From Nemopilema nomurai (Eukaryota > Cnidaria > Scyphozoa > Rhizostomeae > Rhizostomatidae), in contig PEDN01001381.1 of assembly GCA_003864495.1 (NCBI GenBank), forward strand, positions 55,310 to 119,309: DNA of 64,000 bases, read 5' to 3'. Made by a program: the position numbers and the translations under genes. Of this stretch, positions 39,001 to 53,014 are shown piece after piece. The notes beneath the pieces were generated by a model. It did not search any database. It worked only from the letters and a program-made list of their open reading frames with translations, and was not told where the DNA came from. Every line of letters starts with the position of its first letter. The stretch's first letter is position 1.

Positions 39001-42000
39001 ACCATTCCAGTATTAGTTGGATTCAGATGACAAATATCCACTTGTTTTGAAATATTTCATTAGCATAAAGCTGGATTTGAAGCATCTCCCATGTAAGCAC
39101 GCTGGTAAACTGCAGAAAACCTCGTACAAATACCTTATTCATTAACTTTTGTCGAAGCTTCAGAATTCTGATCAGGCCCTGCCAATTGAAGTAAAACTGT
39201 GTTAAACATTGCTTGTTTCAGACTAATTTGCATTAATTGAACATTCACAAATTATCATTTATCTAGGATTCCATGGATATTGATTGACAGGTTGTCATTT
39301 CGTTCTGCCAATCACAATAACTGAAAATTGCCAATCTAAAGCATGAAGTCTGCTTTTTTCGATTCTCTATCACGAATCATTAATCTGAGATTTTCATCTC
39401 GAATCTTTAGTCTCTAACCTTACTCCTGATTGCAGAATCTACCAAACATGAACGGTGAATCTATAGGCCGATTTGGATAGCCAGGAGGTTGAATATAATT
39501 TGTAAACATCACAAATACAATTACTGCTATTGCTTGAAAAATGACGTCATCATTTTTATCAAGAACAAAAAAGACGAATGATTACCAAGTGGTGGTCTGC
39601 ATGGAGATGAGAAATGAAAACGAACTGCAATCTCTTCAGTATACCCTTGGCTTCCTTCCCAAAATGGTTTTGGATCTGGCTGTAGGAGCCTTCCCCACAG
39701 TCAAGCAGCATACACGTATTTTGACTGTGAACATAGAGCAGTGTAGTTGAGAGAAATCTTGCTCATGAAATATATCAAAAGCATTATACAGTCAAAGTGT
39801 CATGTTAAAGTGTTGACCTTGAGTGATGACTTGAAAGCATGACTCGATAGCTCAACGGTAGAGCACTTGGCATATAAAGTCTGGGGTCGTGAGTTCGAGT
39901 CTCATATAGGTATATTTCTACACTCTCTATGACTCTTCGTACGAAATCCTTGTGATTCATCATATAGTTGTCATCTTATCACTTACATTAACAAGCAACT
40001 GACATTGTTTTCTCAAAGATAACTCATATTCATGCTCCTATCTTTAATTGTCCTTCTACATATAAACCACGATGTAGAGGTTGAGCCAACGTAACTCTGA
40101 ACCTAGCATTTTATCCATATGTGATATAAACCTGGCAGGCCTAAAGGGAAAAAACTACGAAAATCACACAAAAATATCACAGAAACAAATCCATTATCAA
40201 TGGATGGTCTAAAGCAGCAAAACAAAAGCGCTTAGGAAAAGCCTTGATATACAAACCTTGCATTTACCAGAATAGATGAGACATTCCTGTACTTCGAGGG
40301 TACAGAAGAGCCTGTCCCTAGCATCACCAGCTTTGGGAATCCACCACTGGTCGCTCTCATCTGTGAACGCTGGTTTTGCGTACAGGAACAATCCGATCCC
40401 TGATTCAAAACAACTTTTGACGTGAGATCATCTCGTTTCGGGGCACATTTACACAATTTTGGGGATGGACTGCCAGTACAATTCAGCCCCATAAGTTCTT
40501 CTCTACTTTCTCTTTTTCGCTTCGAGTGTATATTTTCTTCCAAGGACACATTTTCTAAGCTCTTTTCTTCTCTGATGATACCAGAAGAATCGCATCGACC
40601 ATCATGGATGTCCGAACCCGAAAAGCCCGCCACTCGTAAAGCAGATTTTGTTTCTTCTATGATTGAGCTGACATCTACAGTTCTTAGTTCATCTGAATGG
40701 TCTAATCCAAGCATATTCTGTGGTCGTAGATTAAATTTCGAAAGGTTCTTGCTTGAATAAATACTCATCTTTTTGCTAATGTCAGGGGTTCTATTTTCAT
40801 CGCCAGTGTTGTATTCCTAAAAATATGAAAAACACATACTGGAGAAATTTGATGAGTTGGTAGCAAATGCAAGTTGGACACAGCTTAACTATAAAACGTA
40901 TGACCGATAAAACAAAAAAAGGCTTGAGACTTAATAGCAGACTTTGCACCAGGGAAAGGAAAACAAGAAACAGAACACATGCATATCATGAAAATGTTCG
41001 TTATAGCAGGGATGGCGAGGCTATCACAACGAAGCAGACAAAATGAAAGGAATTAAAATGTTATAATATGTAATACTTCAAGACGCCACATGATGTAATA
41101 TGCGGGCTGCAATTATGAAACGTCAAAACTCACGTGTCTCCATTGTTCTATCAGAGGAAAAATGCCTGGGTGGATTTGATTTAACTGACACTGCATTGAG
41201 AATTGTGTTAAATAGACTGAAGGGCATTTGCTGAGCTCCTTTTTGTCTAGAATGCAGTGGAAGGTGTCTTCGTCAAACCTTCAAAGGAACAAATAACAGT
41301 TTAAGAAATGATTATTGCTATAATTTGTTAAAGCATGACAACTGACTTAGTCTGGCCATTGACCATAATCTTTATAATAAGAACCACGACGAATATAAAA
41401 AGCTTATTGTGGAGATAGTGGACAACTTTGCATTTTCTCTTCGATGACTCTGGATAGAGTCGAAACGTTTATGTCACCTATTGGATATGTCTAACACCTA
41501 ATTTATATACCGGATTATGTCACCTAATGGATTTGTCTAATCGGATTTGTCTAACACCTGATTCATAAGTTGTCGACGATCTCAACAATATGCATCTTTT
41601 ATTCGTCATGGTTCTTATAATAGAGTATATCAACAAGCTGCGGTTTCCAAACTCACAATTTATCATAATCTATGGTACAAAAGACATGGCCTCTTAGAAA
41701 GAAGCAAACATTTAACAGTTTGCAAACGGAATATTTGAGAAAAGTAACAAACTTAGTATCTGGTATCAAACAGACTACAACGCTTCTGAAAAAGGACAAG
41801 GCGAGCTAAGTTTGATAAATATGCCCAGGTTTATACTTCTCAGAAATTGCTGGGCATACAGCTTCCTTGATAAACATCGCATCAAACAAAAATGAATACA
41901 GAAACAGAAAAACTGAAATACAGAAACACGGGAACCAATCTGTGCCAAAAAGAGAGATATTCGTCATAATATGAGTTGAAATTGGTAGAAAGAACAGTGC

Positions 42001-45000
42001 ACTTTGCATACTTTGCCATCCACTGTTGATACAGTTGGTCATTAATAATATCTTTTTCTGCGATATGCACCACCATATTTGTTCTGTTTTTACCACCAGC
42101 CTGACAGCTTCCAAGGCATTCATTCTTTGTGATCGAGGAAATGTACTTCTTGGTTGGACAATCAATTATCAGGAATGAAGGTCCAGGAATGGGGGGCTCT
42201 GTGACCTCTCCAGGGGTGATCTGAGAAAAGGGAAGAATTTGTTTGTACAAGTCACAGCCTCTAAGATGAAGTGAATTTTCTAGAGCCAGTAACAGGTTAA
42301 ATAACAAGTAAATCAAAGGCTATAATGTGTCTAAATAGAGTTTTGGAATAGGAGCAGGTCAAGAAAAGTGCTTGAAGGACTTTGATTGCAAAAAACTGTC
42401 ATCAATTACGCCATATAAAGTATTAACAAAGCAATTTGTCTTCATTCTCAAACAAACTACTCACAACTCTACCACTGGGCAATGTTACACTTTGTCCATC
42501 TTTGAGTTGTCGGAACATTGGACCTTTTGGGACACCAAGCTGGACTGCCACTTTTGGCAGCAACTTTCCTGGATAGTCTCTTAGCTTGGCCCAATAACAG
42601 ACAAGTGGGTTGGAATGAGATGGCTTAATAGCGAAAGAATGGACAGCGCCATTATCCTCTGCATCTGGTTTGTCTTCATTGTGACTCCATGCACTGTGTT
42701 TCTTCGTCTCTAAAACGAACAACTGTTTAATGTACTTGTTGATCATCCTTGGTATATTTATTATGTTACATCTTGACGTGAAATCTAAATAAACAATGGT
42801 GTTACCATCTAGATAAATTAATACTACAACATTATTGACTAAAAGCTCATGTCCGTATAACATTTAGGGCCATATAAGACACTTTACAGATAAGATAAAA
42901 CACTGTAAAGATAAGACAGACAGTAATGTATATTCCCAGCGCTTGACTGCAAATCCTCAAATAAATGACCTCTTCTTTTATGAGCCCTTCTCCAATTAAA
43001 AGCCATACATATGAAATAAACACCTTCCTCTTTTAAAAACCTCCCTCTTTTAAAAACCTCCCTCTATTAAGCACCTCTTCCCAAAGGGGGTGTTCATTAG
43101 AATCCTTACCATATCTATACGGCAAGAAACTTTATATAAACATCTTCCATTTAGTGATGAACTACTAAAGTGTTGTATTTAATATTCTGCTTTTTTTATT
43201 TCTTCGTATGTAACCGTTTGCCATCTGTATAACAATCAAATTTTGCCTGAAAATAACTAAACCAATTTCACGCTTTCATTTTCTGGTAACATTAGCACAT
43301 ATATATTTCTTTGATCGGAGTATGATTTGATATCTGTTATTTTATAACTGCACTTGTGTTAAACAAAATGAATGAGATTTGTCAATTCTTGAAATAAATG
43401 CAAACTTCTTGCAAGCTCATTTATCAAATAAATGGGCATTCATTAGAGGGTTTACGGAAAGCTAAAACTAACTACGCAGCTATGTTTTGCAAGCATGTAA
43501 GCCTTCATTGCCAACTATTACCAATTATGTAAACAAAAGGCCTTTGTAACAGCAAACATGCCTTGTGCCACAAAGCTAGTTATTGTATCCAAGGTATCAC
43601 AAAAGGTGTGGGTTACACCATAAGGGTAAATCAAAGAGCTGAAAATCAACCATCAAAGATTAGTAACAAACCAAAAAAGTATGAGAAAGTGTTGCAGATA
43701 GGTATGGTGAGCGGGGGGGGTTGGGGGGGGGGGGGTGTTAATGCACATTGTTGAGAAATTTTCAGCTTCCCCCCTATTGTTAATACATTTCGAAATAAGT
43801 TATATATAGCTACAAAGTAGCCTTGATAACATCCTTTAGCAACAAATAATTGCTACCCATACTTTAATAGATTATTTTTTAAGAATGAAAAACTGATGCG
43901 CATTTTTTGACCACAAATAGGGGAAAAAATACGCACATGTGGCAAAAAATTGCGCACCTCTCAATTGGCATAGAATCTTGATTCGATTCAATAAATTTGC
44001 TGATATTTTCTGTAAATAGTACCTTAAATGAAGATTTACATTAATACAATAATAGATATTTCAATAAGCTATAAGTACAACTAAAAAAAGTAGTCCAATC
44101 ATAAAAATAATCAACATCCATAGAAGTCATATTTTCGTATTGCACTGAATCGCGAGTCTTGTTCGAATTCCCTTGCTGTTGACGATTTGCAATGGCTGAC
44201 ATGGGCCCAGAAATAGGTACTTCACATTAACGATTTCGACATCCTGCAGTTTAGGAAAATCCCAAAATCCAACACCTCGATAAAGGAGGAAACTCATCTC
44301 CATTATTATTATTATTGTTACAGCGTTATCATCAGGATCCTGTGCAAACTTTTTTTTACTTCCACCAATAAAATTGGTCCCCGTAGAAGACGCAATAGAA
44401 AAGCCTTTCTTGTCATCATCCATTTGCTTTGTAATCAGGCTGATCTCTTTAGCCAAACGTTCTTCAGTGTTCCCTCTGTTTTTTGCTGCAGATTCCTAGC
44501 CTTTTGCTTCTTTTGTTTTCCTCTGACTTTTTTTCCATTATTTGTTTCCTCTGATTCACTCTGGGAGTCATTATTATCCGTTGAATCGTCTGAGAAAGCT
44601 TCGTCAATTTTATTCGGTTCGTCGTCGCTTCCCGGTTGAGATGTTGCATTCTGCGCCCCCGTGAACAGCGTCCTTACTTGGTCTTCCTCTTTTTCTGATA
44701 CCTCCTTCCTTTAGTTCATTCCATCCTTCTCCTTAATTGCTTGATAAAAGTCGTTATCAATCACAACTCTTGTCTTCAGGTCAATCTTCCTTTGCTTCTT
44801 GGCTTCCTTTTTTGAGGGGTCTTTAATCTTATGCAAAATAAGTTCTTTGAGACTTGCTGAAGTTGACGACGAAGAGTCTGTAGCGACAACCACAGGGACT
44901 AAAATCCACGATCTAATCTACTGTTTTCCTTCTGGTGTATTTGATGACATATGACCAAGTTCCCTACAGGCAGGGAAATCTGCTAAAGGTTTGTCTTTAA

Positions 45001-48000
45001 AGGATTCTGTTTTCTTTGAAGAGATCTTCTTTGGCTTTGATGTCTTCTTGGGGGTTGACACTTTCTTTGGTGATGTACCTTTTTGGACTGGTCCTTGCTT
45101 CATGCAGCAGGTCGTCAAAGGTATTTTCTGGTTTACCAGATTCAACCCAGGCGTTGTATTTCTGAAGCATGTTGGCATCCAGCCTTGAAATTGGATATCT
45201 TCAGCCATCAACAGGGAAAATCCCAGTGGCTTCAAACCCAGCCTTGATACTGCGAGAAGATAAACCAAGATGCCAGATTTCTTGACAACAGGTTGGCAAA
45301 CTGCGCTTTTCTGACTGGTTTTCGTGCACCCCATTGGCTGACCCCATCATTCAGCTTCTGTCCCCATAGCCTTTTTACAGGCAACATCTGGTGGTTGAAG
45401 GAGATCTGTAGTATGGGGAGGCAATTTGACACTAGTAATGTCATCGGATCTTGCCCTCTCTATAACTGGCAGAGTCACGTGAGTGAGATGACCATCATAA
45501 ACAAGCAGCAAAGGACGCTCTGTGACCTTTTTGGCAAACAAGTCAAAGCAAGATGCAAAGAGCTCACTTGTCATCCATTCGTTCTCTGAAACTCCATACC
45601 AGGCGTCATTCAGTGCTCCTTCCCCTCGCCATGTTGACTCGCCATGTAGATTTTTCCCGGAAAAAACCACCAGTTGATGGAAAGCACGGCCATCAGCAAA
45701 CAACAAGTGTTTTCCTTTCCAGGATGTAATCCTGAATATGCGTTGGCCTTTTTCCCCAATCGCTCTGCACCACTGGGGGTCATTTGGGAAACCAGATTCG
45801 TCGCAATTCTATATCTGGTGAGGCAGTTTATCAATTTTGTCATAAACATCATATATCACGAATGGGTTTCCTGTTGCTGATTTTCTAGCCACATTGATCA
45901 TCTCTGCCTTCTTCAGAGAAGAGTTGTTTCTTTTCATAAAAGCAGCCAGCCAAAATCTTACTGGTTTGCCATCATTAAACAGAGGTACAACGATGTTATT
46001 CTTGGCTACATATTCAGTGACTAGCTCCAGTATTTCACCAGTGCTGGGGCTAAAACCAAAGTTACACATTACATTGATGAATTCAGCCAATCGGATTTCG
46101 CCCTTGGTGGGTCACGGGCACTCCAATCTTTTCCTTGCCAATTCGACGGCGGATGTCCTATGAGATTAAATATCAGGTGTTTTTTCTTTTAAAAATAATG
46201 ATCAAGGAAAAATTTCATTAATTTTGCTACTACGAAATTATCGAAATTAATTCGGTCTATTTAATTTACTCTAGCATTGATGATTGATAAACCTTCGAAA
46301 ATAAATTGTTCAGAAAAAAACTGCCTGTTGAATCCGTTGAATAAGTAACTTACCGATTCTGATAAACCATAAGTCTTTGCAGCTTTCCTGATGCTTAAAT
46401 TGCCACTTACAACTTCTAGCAGAGCGCTCTCCATATCGCCCTCTTACCAAGATTTTGTTTTGTTTTACATACGTCCTCGGCATCGTGCTTCAGATCTACG
46501 CAATCTGATTTCCAATAAACTGATCTTAGATAAATTATCTAAACCCATAAATAGCATCTGTTGTAATTCATTAATTGCTGTTTCAGCAAGGTACAATTTA
46601 AATATTACATCATAGTCATCTGACGACAGCTAGATCAGCTGACGGAATCAAAACTTTGACACTCCCACTCCCCCTCCCAAGACAAGGTATTTCCCTTTGT
46701 ACAAGTTAACTTTTTGGTATATTCCATACAAATTCTCTTTTTATACGATTATTAAAAGAATTTTTAGAAAGGAAAATAAAGATAAGGGTCCAAAGTTTCT
46801 AGAAAAGTTATAAGTTGACCTCCTATGTAAACTATTGGGTTTCTAGAAAATCGTGTTTCGAAATCACATGATATAGACACTTCTTTCAACGAAAATATGA
46901 TTTTATGGTGCGCATTTTTTCCCCTCATTACAGACAATCTGAGGTTAAAACGAATTGGAACTTCCGCTTTTCTAATAGGTAATGAAAAAAGCGCACAATT
47001 TTTGGAATTGGTATTCATTGCAAATCATCATCAAAAGTTTGGCTTATCATGCCATATCTCAAACTGTTGGTTACTCCTCCACAGCGCTGTAGAAATGGAT
47101 GCGCATTTTCTACTGTAGAAGTGCTTTATTGAGAAAACCTGCTGGGGTTTTAATTTATTAATGCATTGTTGACATTAACTGTTGGCTTAGTACCTTTCCA
47201 AAACAAAATTAAGTATTAATGATTTTAAATTTCATAACAGCAATAACTTTAGTGGTTATCTTGAAACAAAGATCCAGTTGACGGGCAATGTTACTGTTTT
47301 TCTATAATTTCTACCCAAAATACACTGATTGCAATTAGGGGTGAAACTATCCAGTACTACAATACTCTTTGCAGCCACCACACAAAAAGCAGAATGGTTA
47401 TACAAAAGGCTGAAACTAACACATATTAAATAAAATTTACCTGCATATATGACAATTGGTTTTATTGCTATCTCATCATCTTCAAAAGTATCAGTGTTTT
47501 CATGTGAGTACCCTGTCACTTTGAAGTTGATGTTCTCCTTATTTAAGAAATACCTTGCACCATGTATAACCTTTTCTAAACCAGATGGCCCAGAGATACA
47601 GATACTTTCCCTAAAAAAATAAATCTTATCATATGGTGATGTTGAGGCATTTTGAATAGTTTGAAACTGAGGAGAAAAGGAAGCTGATGAAAAACCATTT
47701 ATAACAAAACCCTTTTACTTAAAAATACATACTTTCCTATGTCTCTCAGAGTCATGGAGAGGCCCAAGAGACCTCCAATGTGGCTCCATTTGTTTTGTGT
47801 CAGGAAAATTGTACCAAGCTTTCCAACCTTAAACTTGTGTTCTGTGAATAACCTTTGAATGCCTTCACCACAGTTGAATAAATATCTTTTGGAGAGAGAG
47901 AAAAATAATAGAAATAACTGAAAAGTGAAAGTTACTTCTAGTTAAAAGCAACCTTCTAAGGTGCTCCTTGTAAGATCTTTTATCTTTGAAAAGTTGTATA

Positions 48001-49352
48001 GCTAGCATCATGTCTACATAAAAAAATCCACACTAATTTTGCCTCATCTGAAGATTGAAAAAACAATCAGGTTACAAAGTAAATCATGACTAGAACACAG
48101 AACACACTAGTTTCTTGAAAACAAAAACAATAGGTATCATTTTATTATTACAAGATTCACAATAAATGCCATTATTTTACTCCATGTCATTAACACCAAA
48201 TAAATGATTTTAGCACTCTGTTAAGGTTATGGTAAACATTTTCTGGATGAGAACATCCATTTTTCAATTCTCTCACCTTCTAGTAGCCGAGGTTTCACAC
48301 AATGATAGGAAATTTGAAACTAACAGAACTATTTTAAGAAGGAAAAATTCTCTTTTAAAGGAAAGTTTCTGCAACTTCTTTGTCAAAACTTCTAGTTGAG
48401 GTCTGAACATTTGTGATTGTGGTTGCATGTCTTGTTTACAACATTGGCACATCCATGTATCCCTTGTATGGCTGTGTAGAAACGAGTTGATTTTTGTTTC
48501 TACCAAATGTGTTGCTCAACCTCTATGGACAATCCAAGCCTTAGTTGTCCTATTTAATGTGCAAGGAGACAGAGCCAGGACAAGAGAGAGAGTGGATGAT
48601 GCATTATCTGCTGTATTCTGTGAATGTGACCCTGACTTTGACTCTGACTGAATTACCTGAATTTCACAATTATATTTATACTACTGTTCTAATGTTTACC
48701 GCAGCCTTAAGTGTATTAAAATTATGCACCTACTTTTTTCAATTGCGAAAATAACTATCTAGAATAACCAGAAAACACAGAATACATGACTTATCATCTA
48801 TAATGCAATCTACATCTTGTCAAAATGCTTTGTAGACTGGTGTGCGAATGTTGTCATGTGTTGAAAAATTAAAGTAAAACTTCAAAAATGATTCGAACAA
48901 GTAACCAAACGTTGGTAGTAGTGTTAAGGCGGGTTTCATTAATTTCCAATAATTTCTCTCAGCCTTTGGGAATCGGAGAAGCAAGCTGTGATGGTGTGCA
49001 CTCCAAAAAATTGATTAAATTTGAATCTGCGTTGTATAATTGTAGAATGCATTTAGCAAGACCCTTCCCACGCCTATGCCTTTCTGTTTCAGACCCACAT
49101 ACCTGTTCAAGTTTGTATAATAATAAATGATAATAATAAAAATTTATGAAAATTACATAGAATGCGCACCACCATCTCAATTGCAACAAAGTGAGGGCTC
49201 GTATAAATTACAAAAAAATAAGGGCGAACAAGAAATGCTAACCTTTTGCTGTCTGTAAATAAAAACAGACTTGGGGCTGTGTCTTCGATTCCACAACTAA
49301 GCATTTGTAGAAATACTTTACCGCTTGGGAGGCTGGCCATCTTGGCAGCCAT
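36082..49352 (-). CDS. ELAC2: tRNase Z, long form (zinc phosphodiesterase ELAC protein 2)
   Basis: ELAC2 removes the 3' trailer from precursor tRNAs. Fifteen exons join in phase to a complete 789-residue protein (human 826): 49243-49352, 47733-47885, 47441-47610, 42465-42709, 42012-42220, 41134-41278, 40257-40816, 39586-39724, 39134-39178, 38700-38797, 38475-38550, 37799-37919, 37418-37496, 37010-37148 and 36082-36162. The N-terminal half is the inactive metallo-beta-lactamase copy typical of long forms ([21 protein letters not shown]). The C-terminal half is the catalytic copy: [22 protein letters not shown], the zinc motif SHLHADHH (H570, H572, D574, H575), YSGDT, and [10 protein letters not shown] long charged linker from the exon at 40257-40816 separates the halves. 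The start has a strong context (ACCATGG), with an in-frame stop nine codons upstream, and lacks the mitochondrial presequence of the human protein. Intron 3 (42710-47440) carries a transposase relic. Confidence 0.97.
39841..39910 (+). repeat. tRNA-like sequence (SINE head or tRNA pseudogene)
   Basis: A good A box (TAGCTCAACGGTAGAGC) is followed by a B box (GAGTTCGAGTCTC, 39891-39903). The D arm (GCTC/GAGC) and T arm (GTGAG/CTCAT) can fold. The anticodon stem and the acceptor stem do not pair, so it is not a normal functional tRNA. A tRNA-derived SINE head or a decayed tRNA, possibly of threonine type, fits best. It lies antisense in intron 7 of ELAC2. Confidence 0.55.
41438..41570 (+). repeat. 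Hammerhead-like hairpin followed by a 46-bp repeat
   Basis: CGATGACTC, a TGGATA loop and GAGTCGAAACG form a 5-bp hairpin flanked by CGATGA and CGAAACG. This resembles the catalytic core of small hammerhead ribozymes carried by Penelope-like retroelements (CTGATGA, stem II, CGAAACG), but the first box is altered, so cleavage is unlikely. Directly after it, GTCACCTA-TGGAT-TGTCTAA units repeat with a spacing of 46 bp (41473 and 41519). Located in intron 5 of ELAC2. Confidence 0.35.
42950..43470. repeat. MITE-like repeat with CCTCCCTCTTTTAAAAA units
   Basis: A left part rich in AAATAAATGACCTC and ATGAGCCCTTC, three units of CCTCCCTCTTTTAAAAA (about 43023-43075) and a right part reading AAATAAATGGGCATTCATTA give an imperfect inverted arrangement. 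It resembles short non-autonomous elements with long subterminal repeats. No target-site duplication was found, so the ends are approximate. It lies in intron 3 of ELAC2. Confidence 0.35.
43712..43735. repeat. Poly-G runs
   Basis: Two G tracts are separated by TT, in intron 3 of ELAC2. The exact run length may be unreliable. Confidence 0.75.
44127..46440 (-). pseudogene. Pogo-like (Tc1/mariner superfamily) transposase relic
   Basis: The pieces appear in the order expected for a pogo/Tigger-type transposase, but in changing frames. At about 46353-46440 there is a pipsqueak-type helix-turn-helix ([17 protein letters not shown]). At 45809-46090 comes a CENP-B-like DNA-binding region ([18 protein letters not shown]). 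Then follows a DDE nuclease with a first acidic box reading [24 protein letters not shown] and a third box [14 protein letters not shown] (45347-45706). Downstream are a GLKPLGF-type motif, a lysine-rich stretch and a C-terminal tail ending near 44127. Frameshifts and stops break it, so it is dead as written, although a GTAAGT donor after the first motif could mean one true intron. It lies in intron 3 of ELAC2, in the same orientation as the host gene. Confidence 0.85.
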
Positions 49353-51714
<2,362 letters not shown>

Positions 51715-52282
51715 GTGTATTTGATGACGTTGCAACTGTAAATAGGCATATTCCATTAACTTATGTTGTTAAGTTTTACGTAGCAAGTTTTATTTTGATA
51801 CTATCCAGGTCTATCTAGACTATATCATGTAGGGTGGCAGAGTATAATCGATCTATCATTATTTGGTTTTAAAGCGAAATATGTAATTGCTAAGGTTCTT
51901 AATTTATGGCAATTTGTCGGATGCAAGCAAATATGGCGACATTTTTTCCTTCGAAATGACAAGTGTGTTGGGTTGGAAGAAGATTTGATGTTTGTACTTC
52001 ACTTGAAATCATGTAAAGTAATTTGATGAGACTAGCCAGAGTATCCTGCCAGCAATAGGTCGTTCGATGAAGTTGTACCAGAGAAATGCAGAACAATTTA
52101 GCTATTGGCTCACCTTTAATTTTGCATTGCACATACAACAGTCAAGCATAGCTCTACTGAATCTGAGTAATCCATTGTCCTTTACTATGCTCTTATGCTT
52201 GTCTAGGGATCACCGAAACAAATCTATTGCCATCTGTAAATTACATATTTCTATGTATAAGCTGAATTTTAATTATGTCTGA

Positions 52283-52288
52283 AATAAA
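52283..52288 (+). terminator. Polyadenylation signal of H3.3
   Basis: AATAAA, followed by a T/G-rich stretch, lies about 570 bp downstream of the H3.3 stop codon. It is the clearest polyadenylation site for this gene. Confidence 0.6.
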
Positions 52289-52773
52289 CATTTTGGCTCA
52301 AATTCTGTGGTTTTGTTTGTCTATTTCTTACAACACTGGTTGACTAGAGTTTCAGGACCATGATCTGGTACCTAACTGTTGGGACAAACAATTGTAAATA
52401 TTACATTTCAGCTGACACTGCAGCATTCATAGTACCAGTCACAACTCAAAGAAAAGTAGTGTTGGATATAAATGTTACAGAAGTTAAAGAAGCTCAAACA
52501 ACCGTCTGATGTTTTATGGAACTGACCTAGCCAACCACTGTTTCTAACATAGACCATCAATGCAGTGTGCACAAAATTTTGTCCTAAAGCATAGAATCAC
52601 CCAGCATAAAATCCACTCTGTTTCAAATAGAATGTTTCAAGAAGATTGAAGTTATTAAATGATGAACATGGCAGTTTAGCAAGAATGCCAGGGACACACC
52701 AGAAACTGCATACAAAGCACAAAAAACAGATATTGGGGAGCTCCATAGCAAAGCCAGTGTTCTAAACTTTATG

Positions 52774-52779
52774 TTTATT
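52774..52779 (-). terminator. Possible polyadenylation signal of the UQCC4-like gene
   Basis: AATAAA on the minus strand, about 240 bp downstream of the stop codon at 53015. Confidence 0.45.
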
Positions 52780-53014
52780 TTGTTTAAATTTTGTGCCTTT
52801 TAGTACTGAAAGACCCTGTCAAACTAATAAATATCATTGGCTATATATTTGCTTCTGTTTACATCAATGTTACAAAAATTCACACTAGATTTGTTATACA
52901 TCTGAGGCCAGTCTACTAACACAAGACTCCCTCATACATTTAATAGTCTCCACAACATCTCCAAAACACAGGTTTCTAATGTACATAGTGCACAACACCG
53001 GAAGACTAAATTCT

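Larger units (their letters stand above)
51715..53014. other. Convergent 3' regions of H3.3 and the UQCC4-like gene
   Basis: The stretch holds the 3' untranslated region of H3.3 on the left and that of the minus-strand gene on the right. I see no coding exon here. Confidence 0.65.

Noticed and set aside
48427..48651. Plus-strand 74-residue frame ending [10 protein letters not shown]
   Set aside because: It lies antisense in ELAC2 intron 1 with no splice partners and no recognised family; could be an element fragment but cannot be supported.
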